Shown piece after piece: positions 42,762 to 50,979 of a stretch of 64,000 nt of DNA. How positions within the stretch are numbered: position 1 is the stretch's first letter; the number at the start of each line of letters is the position of its first letter. The position numbers and the translations under genes were made by a program. Origin of the DNA: Streptomyces noursei (GTDB lineage: Bacteria; Actinomycetota; Actinomycetes; Streptomycetales; Streptomycetaceae); assembly GCF_016917755.1 (NCBI RefSeq), contig NZ_CP070326.1, positions 5,952,001-6,016,000 on the forward strand. The letters run 5' to 3'. The notes beneath the pieces were generated by a model, which worked only from the letters and a program-made list of their open reading frames with translations, was not told the origin of the DNA and did not search any database.

Positions 42762-44515
42762 CAGTACTTACGCTCCATCGGCTGGTAGCGGGTCTGCACG
42801 ACCGGCTTGTAGTCGAGCCGGATCGACTCGGAGCCGTCGGCGCCCACCTCGCGGTACGCCATGGTGTGCCGCATGAAGTTGACGTCGTCGCGGTTGGGGT
42901 AGTCCTCGCGGTAGTGACCGCCGCGGGACTCCTTGCGGGCCAGCGCGGACACCGCCATGACCTCGGCCAGGTCGAGCAGGTTGCCCAGCTCGATGGCCTC
43001 CAGCAGGTCGGTGTTGAAGCGCTTGCCCTTGTCCTGGATCGCCACGTTCTGGTAGCGCTCACGCAGCTCGGCGATCTTCTCGACCGCGGTCTTGATCGTC
43101 TGCTCGGTGCGGAACACCATCACGTTGGCGTCCATGCACTCCTGGAGCTCCTTGCGGAGCTCCGCGACCCGCTCGCCACCGGTGGAGTTGCGCAGCCGCT
43201 CGACCTGCTCGGCGACCAGCGACGCCGGGTCCTCGGGCAGCTCGACGAAGTCGGCGGTGGCCGAGTACTCCGCGGCCGCGATGCCGGCCCGGCGGCCGAA
43301 GACGTTGATGTCCAGCAGCGAGTTGGTGCCCAGGCGGTTGGCGCCGTGCACGGAGACGCAGGCGACCTCGCCGGCGGCGAACAGGCCCGGCACGACGGTG
43401 GTGTTGTCCGCCAGGACCTCACCCTCGACGTTGGTCGGGATGCCGCCCATGGCGTAGTGCGCGGTCGGCTGGATCGGGATCGGGTCCGTGTAGGGCTCGA
43501 TGCCGAGGTAGGTCCGCGCGAACTCGGTGATGTCCGGCAGCTTGGCGTCCAGCTGCTCCGGCGGCAGGTGGGTCAGGTCCAGGTAGACGTGGTCGCCCTC
43601 GGGACCGCAGCCGCGGCCCTCGCGGATCTCCGTGTAGATGGAGCGGGAGACGACGTCACGGGACGCGAGGTCCTTCATGACCGGCGCGTACTTCTCCATG
43701 AAGCGCTCGCCGTCCTTGTTGCGGAGGATGCCGCCCTCACCACGGGCGCCCTCCGTCAGCAGGATGCCCATCCGCCAGATGCCGGTCGGGTGGAACTGGA
43801 AGAACTCCATGTCCTCCAGCGGCAGCCCGCGGCGGTAGCACGCGGCCTGGCCGTCACCGGTCAGGGTGTGGGCGTTCGACGTCACCTTGAAGAACTTGCC
43901 GGTGCCGCCGGAGGCGTAGATGACCGACTTCGCCTGGAAGACGTGGATCTCGCCGGTGGCCAGCTCGTAGGCGACCACACCGGCCGACTTCTTGACGCCG
44001 TCGACCTCGGTGATCAGCTGGTCCAGGACGTAGAACTCGTTGAAGAACTCCACACCCTCCTTGACGCAGTTCTGGTACAGCGTCTGGAGGATCATGTGGC
44101 CGGTGCGGTCCGCGGCGTAGCAGGACCGGCGGACCGGGGCCTCGCCGTGGTTGCGGGAGTGACCGCCGAACCGGCGCTGGTCGATCCGACCCTCCGGCGT
44201 GCGGTTGAAGGGCAGGCCCATCTTCTCCAGGTCGAGGACCGAGTCGATGGCCTCCTTCGCCAGGATCTCGGCGGCGTCCTGGTCGACCAGGTAGTCACCG
44301 CCCTTGACCGTGTCGAAGGTGTGCCACTCCCAGTTGTCCTCCTCGACGTTGGCGAGGGCCGCGGCCATGCCGCCCTGGGCGGCACCGGTGTGGGAGCGGG
44401 TCGGGTAGAGCTTGGTCAGCACGGCGGTGCGGCTGCGCTTCGTCGCCTCGATGGCGGCGCGCATGCCGGCGCCGCCGGCGCCGACGATGACGGTGTCGTA
44501 CTTGTGGATCTGCAT
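42761..44515 (-). CDS. sdhA: Succinate dehydrogenase flavoprotein subunit
   Basis: 584 residues. FAD site VIVGAGGAGMRAAIEATKRS at the start, covalent-FAD His in TRSHTGAAQGGMAAAL, substrate residues in RRFGGHSRNHGEAPVR, RLGTNSLLDINVFG, and the C-terminal HTMAYREVGAD. Complex II succinate oxidation at the inner face of the membrane. Gap of 31 bp to sdhD. Confidence 0.97.
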   Translation of the reverse strand: MQIHKYDTVIVGAGGAGMRAAIEATKRSRTAVLTKLYPTRSHTGAAQGGMAAALANVEEDNWEWHTFDTVKGGDYLVDQDAAEILAKEAIDSVLDLEKMGLPFNRTPEGRIDQRRFGGHSRNHGEAPVRRSCYAADRTGHMILQTLYQNCVKEGVEFFNEFYVLDQLITEVDGVKKSAGVVAYELATGEIHVFQAKSVIYASGGTGKFFKVTSNAHTLTGDGQAACYRRGLPLEDMEFFQFHPTGIWRMGILLTEGARGEGGILRNKDGERFMEKYAPVMKDLASRDVVSRSIYTEIREGRGCGPEGDHVYLDLTHLPPEQLDAKLPDITEFARTYLGIEPYTDPIPIQPTAHYAMGGIPTNVEGEVLADNTTVVPGLFAAGEVACVSVHGANRLGTNSLLDINVFGRRAGIAAAEYSATADFVELPEDPASLVAEQVERLRNSTGGERVAELRKELQECMDANVMVFRTEQTIKTAVEKIAELRERYQNVAIQDKGKRFNTDLLEAIELGNLLDLAEVMAVSALARKESRGGHYREDYPNRDDVNFMRHTMAYREVGADGSESIRLDYKPVVQTRYQPMERKY

Positions 44516-44546
44516 GGGTGGATACCTCAGTCCCTCAGCCCGGGGC

Positions 44547-45011
44547 CTAGCGGATGTTCGGGTCGAAGGTGAAGATCACCAGCGTGCCCAGAAGGACGGT
44601 GAACACCGTGGCGGTGTAGAGGAGCATCTTCAGCCAGAAGCGGGTGTTGTCCCGCTGCGCGTAGTCGTTGATGACGGTGCGCAGGCCGTTGGCTCCGTGC
44701 AGCATGGCCAGCCACAGCATCAGCAGGTCCCAGACCTGCCAGAAGGGCGAGGCCCAGCGGCCGGCCACGAAGGCGAAGCCGATCTTGGAGACGCCGCCGT
44801 CGAGCACCAGCTGGATCAGCAGGTGGCCGAGGACGAGGACGACCAGGACGATGCCGGACAGCCGCATGAACAGCCAGCCGTACAGCTCGAAGTTGGTGCG
44901 GGTCGACTTCGGGGTCTTCCCGGTGCGCTTGCGCGGCGCCTCGATGACCGGAGCGGGATTGTCCGCGTCGTAGAGCGCGACGTTCTCGGCGGTGGTGGAT
45001 TCAGCAGACAT
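44547..45011 (-). CDS. sdhD: Succinate dehydrogenase membrane anchor subunit
   Basis: 154 residues from ATG 45011 (a GTG one codon earlier is possible). Three helices: LFMRLSGIVLVVLVLGHLLI, VWDLLMLWLAMLHGANGLRT with the heme/quinone-side His, and MLLYTATVFTVLLGTLVIF. N-terminal ~50 residues are cytosolic and basic. Partner of SdhC. Confidence 0.92.
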   Translation of the reverse strand: MSAESTTAENVALYDADNPAPVIEAPRKRTGKTPKSTRTNFELYGWLFMRLSGIVLVVLVLGHLLIQLVLDGGVSKIGFAFVAGRWASPFWQVWDLLMLWLAMLHGANGLRTVINDYAQRDNTRFWLKMLLYTATVFTVLLGTLVIFTFDPNIR

Positions 45012-45017
45012 CACGCG

Positions 45018-45398
45018 TCAGCTCCCGAACAGCGTGCGCAGGGTGTGCTGCAGCACGGGGTAGAAGGCACCTGCCATCAGCACGACCCAGACGCCGACGA
45101 CGGTCCACAGCATCTGCTTCTGGTACTTCGGGCCCTTGGACCAGAAGTCCACTGCGATGACCCGCAGGCCATTGAGCGCGTGGAAGAGGATGGCGGCCAC
45201 CAGGCCGTACTCCATCACGTTGACGATGGGCGTCTTGTAAGTCGCTACGACGTTGTCGTACGCGTCGGGGGAGACACGGACGAGAGCGGTGTCGAGGACG
45301 TGTACGAACAGGAAGAAGAAGATGAGGACGCCAGTGACTCGATGAGCCACCCAGGACCACATACCTTCCCGGCCGCGGTACAGCGTTCCAGCCGGCAC
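45018..45398 (-). CDS. sdhC: Succinate dehydrogenase cytochrome b556 subunit
   Basis: 126 residues from a GTG with GGAGGG upstream. MWSWVAHRVTGVLIFFFLFV (helix 1, His in HRVTG), LVAAILFHALNGLRVIAVDF (helix 2, heme His) and a third helix VVGVWVVLMAGAFYPVLQ. First gene of sdhCDAB; six bases to sdhD. Confidence 0.92.
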   Translation of the reverse strand: MPAGTLYRGREGMWSWVAHRVTGVLIFFFLFVHVLDTALVRVSPDAYDNVVATYKTPIVNVMEYGLVAAILFHALNGLRVIAVDFWSKGPKYQKQMLWTVVGVWVVLMAGAFYPVLQHTLRTLFGS

Positions 45399-45529
45399 GG
45401 AAGAACCCTCCGGGAGCGGGGACTAGGGCCGCGCCGGCTTCTCTGTCGGTCGGGCCCGGCCGGGTACGGTCCACCGGCCGCTCGTCATCGTATCGACGAG
45501 TTGTCGGTTCCTCGCGCGGGGGTCCTTAG

Positions 45530-45563
45530 GTGTGATCAAACAGGCACCAACGGGCTATCACAC
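45530..45563 (-). promoter_or_regulatory. Inverted repeat upstream of sdhC
   Basis: GTGTGAT (45530-45536) and ATCACAC (45557-45563) are exact inverted copies 20 nt apart in the 182-bp gap before sdhC. Possible binding site for a respiratory or catabolite regulator controlling complex II, or a leader hairpin. Confidence 0.45.
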
Positions 45564-45580
45564 AAGTCCGAACCCGTCCA

Positions 45581-46078
45581 TCAGGGACATCCGGCCGCGA
45601 GTCGCGCGAGCCGGGCGCGCGCCAGCCGCCGTAACTCCTCCGCGGCGACCGACCGCTCCTCGTCCGGTTCGTGTGCCAGGCGGGTGCGGATGGCGTGCAG
45701 GGTCTGGTCCATCAGCTCGTCGGGGCGGTAGCCGTCCAGGCAGATCACGAAGGCGTGCCGGAAGCGGAGCTCGTACGCGGCGTGCGCGGCGCGCAGTGCG
45801 GTGTGGGCGGCGAGGGTGCCGGGTCCGGGGCGGGCCGGTGGGAGCGGCGCGGGTGCCTCCTGGGCCAGTGCCTCGATCTGCTCGGCCGAGGTGAGGTCGT
45901 AGCTGGCCTCGTCGCCGGCGGCCAGCAGGGACTCCGGGTCCGGGTAGGGGCGGTGGCCGGCGAGCCGTTCGGCCCAGCGGAGGCAGCCGCAGCAGGTCAG
46001 CAGGGTGGCGACGGCCTGGGGGTGGGGGAGTGCGTGGAAGCGGTCGAGGCCGGCCGCCGGAGCCGGGGCGAGCCGGTT
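45581..46078 (-). CDS. 2-oxo-4-hydroxy-4-carboxy-5-ureidoimidazoline decarboxylase, start unresolved
   Basis: Minus-strand frame with no stop gives GLDRFHALPHPQAVATLLTC, CGCLRWAERLAGHRPYPD, DEASYDLTSAEQIEALAQEA, RHAFVICLDGYRPDELMDQ and HEPDEERSVAAEELRRLARA, the full OHCU decarboxylase family core (step after urate oxidase to allantoin). The frame has no ATG/GTG/TTG upstream of the core back past 46150: the nearest starts (GTG 46097, GTG 46149) are in other frames. Either it uses an unusual start such as CTG, or a frameshift in the Pro/Ala-rich region near 46050-46090 broke the start. The 3' part looks intact. No other purine-degradation gene is next to it. Confidence 0.7.
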   Translation of the reverse strand, partial: NRLAPAPAAGLDRFHALPHPQAVATLLTCCGCLRWAERLAGHRPYPDPESLLAAGDEASYDLTSAEQIEALAQEAPAPLPPARPGPGTLAAHTALRAAHAAYELRFRHAFVICLDGYRPDELMDQTLHAIRTRLAHEPDEERSVAAEELRRLARARLARLAAGCP

Positions 46079-46553
46079 CTGCCAAGGTATGCCGCACCGC
46101 AGAGCGGGCGGTTGGGGCCGCGCCGTCGGACGGACGGCCGGAGTGTCACCGGACAGCGTGGGCTCCTCGGGCGGATGCAGTCGAGTGTGATGGGTGTGGT
46201 GGCTGCGGCGGAGGTGAACGGTGGGTGTGGTGGTGAGGGAGAGGGTGGATGGGCGGCGGACGACTGGCGGAATCCGAGCGACGCGTGGGGCGAAATGGAT
46301 GAAAAGTCTGATACGTACGGAAGTGCAGGCAGGTGTGGTGATACGTCACATGAGGTGGCACCCGGCGGTCTTCCGGCGGTCCACGCGCCCCGGAACGGAG
46401 TGAGCGACGGCGAGGCCACGCTAACGACGCCCGCCGGCCACTGTCCGACGGATGCGCGATTTTCACCCGGATGAGAGAGCTCTCGCGCGCTCGGTGGACG
46501 ACCTGTTCCGCCCCTCTGGCAATGCCTTCGCCCCGAAAAGTGAGGATTGCACG
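46079..46553. other. Gap upstream of hexosaminidase gene
   Basis: No convincing gene. A His/Pro-rich simple stretch lies near 46180-46260 and a lower-G+C patch near 46290-46370 (two GATACGT words) may hold promoters. I saw no DasR-type site. Confidence 0.5.
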
Positions 46554-48254
46554 ATGTCGAACCCGATGCGGCCGCCGCGTTTCCCGCGGTCCGCGGCCTC
46601 CCCTCAGGACCCGCCTCCGGCCCTCCGGGCCGCCGGCCCGGAGGCCCGCCGCGCGCTGCTGGCCGTCCCGGTGCTGGCCGGCGCGCTGGCGCTCGGCGGC
46701 TGCGCGCAAGGGGCCGATTCCCAGGCTCCCGGCGCTGCTCCCAGCTCCTCCAGCCCCGCCGCGCCCATTCCCAGCTGGGCCAAGGTGACCGGTCCGCCGC
46801 ACATCGTCCCGGCCGTACGGGACTTCCGCCCGGCGAACGGAATCGGCTGGCGACCGACCAAGGGCGCCCGGATCGTGGTACCGGCCGGCGAGAAGAGCAC
46901 CGTCGCCGATGAGGCGCAACTTATGGCCAAAGATCTCGGCGGGCTGGCCGTGGTCTGGGGGAACCAGGACGTCCGGCCCGGTGACGTCGAGGTGAAGCTC
47001 AGCGGCGGCGCAAAGGGGCCCGACAACGCGGCCGGCGGCACCGTCGACGAGTCCTACACCCTCGCCGCCCGCGGTGGCCGGCTCACCCTCACCGCCCCCA
47101 CCGACGCCGGGGTCTTCTACGGCACACGGACCGTCAAGCAGGCCGTCCGCACCGCCGGCGGCCTCCCCGAGGGCACCATCGAGGACGGCCCGGACCGCCC
47201 CCAGCGCGGCATGTTGCTCGACAACGCCCGCAAGTCGTTCACCGCGGACTGGATCGAGGCCCGCATCCGGCAGCTCGCCGACCTCAAGCTCAACCAGCTC
47301 CAGCTGCACTTCTCCGACGACCAGGGCTTCCGCATCCAGAGCGACAGCCACCCCGACATCGTCTCCGCGGACCACCTGACCAAGGATCAGGTCCGCCACC
47401 TGATCAAGGTCGGGCAGAGCCTGCACGTCACTCTCATCCCGGAGATCGACTCGCCCGGCCACCTCGGCGCCGTCCTCGACCACTACCCCGACCTCCGGCT
47501 GCGCAACGCCTCCGGCACACCGCTCCGCGGCGCCATCGACATCTCCAAGCCCCAGGCCGGCGCGCTCATCGACTCGCTGCTGAAGGAGTACGCGCAGCTC
47601 TTCCCCGGCCCGTACTGGCACCTGGGCGGTGACGAGTACCAGGCGCTGATGTCCAGCGACCCCGAGGCGCGCTACCCGCAGCTCGCCAAGGCCGCGCAGG
47701 ACAAGTACGGCCCCGGCGCCACCATCAAGGACCTGGCGACCGGTTGGCTCAACGACCGGCAGAAGACCGTCCAGGCCGCCGGCAAGACCCGGATCGAAGC
47801 CTGGAACGACGGCTTCTTCGCCGGCGGCAAGGTGGCCGCGGACAAGAACCGCACGGTCGCCTACTGGACCGGCAAGGAGATCGGCGCCCGCGACCCCGCC
47901 GAGTTCCTCCGCGAGGGCCGCACGGTGCTCAACCTCAACGACGAGTTCCTCTACTACGTGCTCGGCGAGCCCAACAACTTCACGTACCCGACCGGCGAGC
48001 GGATCTACAAGAGCTGGACCCCGCTGGTGCTGCGCCACACCTCGCCGGTGTCCGTACCGTCGAGCCTGACCGGGGCCGACCGCATCCCCGGGGCGCGGTT
48101 CGCGATCTGGAACGACCGTGCGCAGGCGCAGACCGCGCAGCAGATCGCGGCCGGCATCAGGATGCCGCTCGCGGCGCTGGCGCAGAAGACCTGGGACCCG
48201 CGCACCCCCGCGCTGTCCTGGCCGGACTTCAAGGCGCTGGTGAACCGGCTCTGA
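46554..48254 (+). CDS. Beta-N-acetylhexosaminidase lipoprotein (GH20)
   Basis: 566 residues. Signal with lipobox ALALGGC (Cys50). GH20b-like domain ~75-205 then the barrel: GMLLDNARKSFTADWIEARI, HFSDDQGFRIQSDSHPDIVS, IPEIDSPGHLGAVLDHYPDL and the catalytic Asp-Glu in WHLGGDEYQALMSS. Releases terminal GlcNAc/GalNAc from chitin-type or peptidoglycan-derived sugars at the cell surface. ATG 46554 follows GAGG. Two hairpins end it. Confidence 0.93.
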   Translation: MSNPMRPPRFPRSAASPQDPPPALRAAGPEARRALLAVPVLAGALALGGCAQGADSQAPGAAPSSSSPAAPIPSWAKVTGPPHIVPAVRDFRPANGIGWRPTKGARIVVPAGEKSTVADEAQLMAKDLGGLAVVWGNQDVRPGDVEVKLSGGAKGPDNAAGGTVDESYTLAARGGRLTLTAPTDAGVFYGTRTVKQAVRTAGGLPEGTIEDGPDRPQRGMLLDNARKSFTADWIEARIRQLADLKLNQLQLHFSDDQGFRIQSDSHPDIVSADHLTKDQVRHLIKVGQSLHVTLIPEIDSPGHLGAVLDHYPDLRLRNASGTPLRGAIDISKPQAGALIDSLLKEYAQLFPGPYWHLGGDEYQALMSSDPEARYPQLAKAAQDKYGPGATIKDLATGWLNDRQKTVQAAGKTRIEAWNDGFFAGGKVAADKNRTVAYWTGKEIGARDPAEFLREGRTVLNLNDEFLYYVLGEPNNFTYPTGERIYKSWTPLVLRHTSPVSVPSSLTGADRIPGARFAIWNDRAQAQTAQQIAAGIRMPLAALAQKTWDPRTPALSWPDFKALVNRL

Positions 48255-48279
48255 GCGGCCGGGCGGGAAGGATACGAGA

Positions 48280-48323
48280 GACGGCCGGGGCCGCCACCCC
48301 CCACAGGAGAGGCCCCGGCCGTC
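48280..48323 (+). terminator. Hexosaminidase terminator 1
   Basis: Perfect 13-bp stem GACGGCCGGGGCC / GGCCCCGGCCGTC with an 18-nt loop, 25 nt after the stop. Confidence 0.85.
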
Positions 48324-48330
48324 GCTCGCG

Positions 48331-48353
48331 TAGGAGCCCGTGACGGGCTCCTA
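48331..48353 (+). terminator. Hexosaminidase terminator 2
   Basis: Perfect 10-bp stem TAGGAGCCCG-TGA-CGGGCTCCTA, 7 nt after the first hairpin; tandem terminators. Confidence 0.8.
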
Positions 48354-48776
48354 ATCGATACAGCGCCAACGGTCCCGAAAGCGTCACACGGGGTACGGGC
48401 GACGGCACGGCCAGTGGCCTGGACGTGGGCCCGGCAGGGCCCGTAACGTGCCGGAACGCGCCGGCCGGCGGACCGGTCGGCCCGTTCCGGCGACCGGAAG
48501 AACGGCTGGTTACTGGGGAGTTCGAGGCCCGCGCGGGCACCGCGCACCAATGTGTCGTCCGCCCCAAGGGGTGGCCCGGGTGCCGGAACCCCGGTCTGAC
48601 CCGTTACGGTCAGCAGGAACGGCCGGACGGCCGGTGGACGGCGCGGGGGCGACCCGGACCGGTCGGGCGCCGACCACGGTGGACCGGACGACCGGCGAAC
48701 CACACGAAGAAACCAGCGGCAGCGCAAAGCGGCAAGGACCGGGCGGCGGACATTCAGCGTGCGACAGGATGGACCC
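48354..48776 (+). other. Gap upstream of ECF sigma gene
   Basis: About 420 bases without a supported gene. GACATTCAGC occurs at 48749 and again at 48789 inside the sigma gene. Otherwise ordinary high-G+C DNA that must hold the sigma-gene promoter. Confidence 0.5.
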
Positions 48777-49511
48777 GTGCGAGGGGACGACATTCAGCCG
48801 GACGACGGACGGCTGACGGTTGCCGTGCAGGCGGCGCAGGAGGGTGACGAGACCGCGTTCCGGCTCGTCTACCGCGCCATACACCCCCGGCTGCTCGGGT
48901 ACGTCCGGACCCTGGTGGGCGAGGCGGACGCCGAGGACGTGGCGTCCGAGGCGTGGCTCCAGATCACCCGCGACCTCGTCCGCTTCAGCGGCGATGCGGA
49001 CCGCTTCCGCGGCTGGACCGCCCGGATCGCCCGCAACCGTGCGCTGGACCACATCCGGATGCGCGGCCGACGGCCGGCCATCGGGGGCGACGAGACCGAA
49101 CTCACCGACACCCCCGCGGCGTCCGACACCGCGGGCGAGGCGCTGGAGGCGCTGGGCACCGGCCACACCTTCCGGCTGATAGGCCGACTGCCCCAGGACC
49201 AGGCCGAGGCGGTGACCCTGCGGGTGGTCGTCGGACTGGACGCCAAGAGCGCGGCGCAGGTCCTGGGCAAGCGGCCGGGCGCGGTCCGCACCGCCGCCCA
49301 CCGGGGCCTGAAGAAACTGGCCGAACTGCTCACGGACGACGGCAGCGGGGACGACGGCGGGGAACCAGGGGGGCCGTCCGCGGGTTCCGGCAAGGGTGGT
49401 GGAATGGCGGGAGAGCTGCCCATACAGGACCGAAGACGCCATAACGGCGTGGCGGAATCGTACGTACCAGGTGTGACGGAAACGGCCGCACGAACGCAGA
49501 AGGACATGTGA
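48777..49511 (+). CDS. ECF-type RNA polymerase sigma factor
   Basis: 244 residues from GTG 48777 with AGGATGG 8 nt upstream. Region 2 ~20-95 (LVYRAIHPRLLGYVRTLVGE, DAEDVASEAWLQITRDL, DRFRGWTARIARNRALDHIR) and region 4 ~135-185 (LPQDQAEAVTLRVVVGLDAK, RPGAVRTAAHRGLKKLAEL). The last ~60 residues are Gly/Asp/Ser-rich, an unusual extension. It overlaps the next gene by one base (TGATG), typical of a sigma/anti-sigma pair. Confidence 0.92.
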   Translation: MRGDDIQPDDGRLTVAVQAAQEGDETAFRLVYRAIHPRLLGYVRTLVGEADAEDVASEAWLQITRDLVRFSGDADRFRGWTARIARNRALDHIRMRGRRPAIGGDETELTDTPAASDTAGEALEALGTGHTFRLIGRLPQDQAEAVTLRVVVGLDAKSAAQVLGKRPGAVRTAAHRGLKKLAELLTDDGSGDDGGEPGGPSAGSGKGGGMAGELPIQDRRRHNGVAESYVPGVTETAARTQKDM

Positions 49512-50554
49512 TGGCCGACGACCGGTATAGCTGGCTCGACAAGGACGCCGCGGAGCGACTGCTGCGTGGTGAGCCGGCCGGTTCCCAGGTCGGTGACGGC
49601 GCACGCGAACTCGAACAACTGCTGAAGGCCGCCGCCGCGGCCGGCTCCGGCCTGCCCGAAACCGCCGCGGCGCCCGGCGAGGAGGCCGCACTGGCCGCCT
49701 TCCGGCAGGCCCGGCCCGGTGGTCCCGGCGCCCGCGGTGCGACGGCGCCCGGCATGCGCACCGCCCGCACCCACCACGTCGTCGAACGCACCGGGCTCGC
49801 GCGCCCCTTCAGACGCGGCTTCGCGGTCGCCCTCGCGGTCTGCGCGATCGGCGGCATCGCGGTCGCCGCCGGCACCGGTGTGCTGCCCACCCCGTTCCGC
49901 GGCGGCGAGCCCCGGCCCGGGGCCAGCGTCTCGGCGGCCGAGTCGCCCAGCATCTTCGGGAGCGAGGAGCCCGCCGCCACCACCGGCGAGACCGGCCGGA
50001 TCCCGGCCACCCCGCCCGGCGGGCAGAGCACCGTACCCGGTCCCACCCCCACCCCCGACAGCAGTCACGGCACCGCCCCGGCGCCGGGCGGCCGGACCCC
50101 GGGCGCCGGTACGTCCGGCAACGACGGCCAGCCGCTGCCGGACGGCGGAGACGGCCGGAACAAGAAGCGCAAGCTGCTGCAGGCCCTCTGCAAGGACTAC
50201 GAGGCCGGCAGGCGCGGCGACATGGACCGCGACACGCTGCGGCGGCTGGAGGCCACCGCCGGCGGCGCGGAGAAGGTGCACGCCTTCTGCCGCCAGTACC
50301 TCAGCGACGGCGGCCAGCAGGGCGGCGGCTCGGGTGACAACGATGGCGGAGGCGGCGGCCGGGGCGGTGGCGACGGCGAGAACGGCGGCAACGGCGGCGG
50401 CCACAACGGCGGCGGCAGCGGCGACGAGGAGGGTGACTCTTCCCCCTCCGCCTCGCCCACTCCGAGCGCGCCGCCCGCCAGCAGCACCCCCGCACCGCCC
50501 CCCGGCACGGCCGTGCCGACGCCTACCGGAACCCTTCCCACCGGTCAGGTGTGA
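49511..50554 (+). CDS. Single-pass membrane protein coupled to the ECF sigma factor
   Basis: 347 residues. Cytosolic Ala/Glu-rich part ~1-95 (ERLLRGEPAGSQVGDGAREL), one helix ~98-122 after PFRRG (FAVALAVCAIGGIAVAAGTG), then an extracellular Ser/Thr/Pro region, a short helical LLQALCKDYEAGRRGDMDRD unit and long Gly/Asp-rich and Pro/Ser tails. The zinc-binding HxxxCxxC of ZAS anti-sigma factors is not present, so it would be a non-canonical anti-sigma or sensor. Overlap with the sigma gene supports that role. Confidence 0.8.
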   Translation: MADDRYSWLDKDAAERLLRGEPAGSQVGDGARELEQLLKAAAAAGSGLPETAAAPGEEAALAAFRQARPGGPGARGATAPGMRTARTHHVVERTGLARPFRRGFAVALAVCAIGGIAVAAGTGVLPTPFRGGEPRPGASVSAAESPSIFGSEEPAATTGETGRIPATPPGGQSTVPGPTPTPDSSHGTAPAPGGRTPGAGTSGNDGQPLPDGGDGRNKKRKLLQALCKDYEAGRRGDMDRDTLRRLEATAGGAEKVHAFCRQYLSDGGQQGGGSGDNDGGGGGRGGGDGENGGNGGGHNGGGSGDEEGDSSPSASPTPSAPPASSTPAPPPGTAVPTPTGTLPTGQV

Positions 50555-50979
50555 CGTTTTTTGACGCCGTGACGCAGTAAGAAGTGAGCCGACTGGTCAT
50601 CGGCAGCGCACGAGCCGGGGTTCCCCCCGTACCCGTGGCTCAGCGCACATGGCGCGGGCGGGGCACGTTCCCCCGGCCCTGCCCGCGCCCTATCTTGCGC
50701 CTAAGCCGGCGCCGCTTTCGCGGATGTGGTGGCGAGGGGTGGGGGTTGCCCACTTGTCGCTTCCGTGAGAGATCTTTCCGGTGGTCGGGGCCCGGATTTC
50801 GGCTTACCCGTGCGGGAGTTGGGGCCGGTGCGGCCCGTGCTGCCAGTGTCGCGGTCCTCCTCTCCCGACCCCCCCCGCATGACCCGCCCCCTTCTCGACG
50901 CTGCGCCGCGGCGAACCTCCAGGCATGCTGTGCATGGGTGCAAACCGGCACTGTTCACTCGTTTGGAGGCGTAGCGGAC
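50555..50979 (+). other. Gap upstream of mutase gene
   Basis: 425 bases with no supported gene; GGAGG at 50965-50969 is the mutase ribosome site, 10 nt from the ATG. No strong dyad or cobalamin riboswitch features (no B12 box) were seen by eye. Confidence 0.5.

Noticed and set aside
45558..46097. 179-codon minus-strand frame starting at GTG 46097
   Set aside because: Arg/Pro-rich; the overlapping frame ending at 45581 encodes a recognisable decarboxylase instead.
46079..46553. Small plus-strand frames before the hexosaminidase gene
   Set aside because: No ribosome site, no conserved motif and composition of random high-G+C DNA.
50555..50979. Cobalamin riboswitch upstream of the mutase
   Set aside because: No B12-box sequence or expected stems found by eye.
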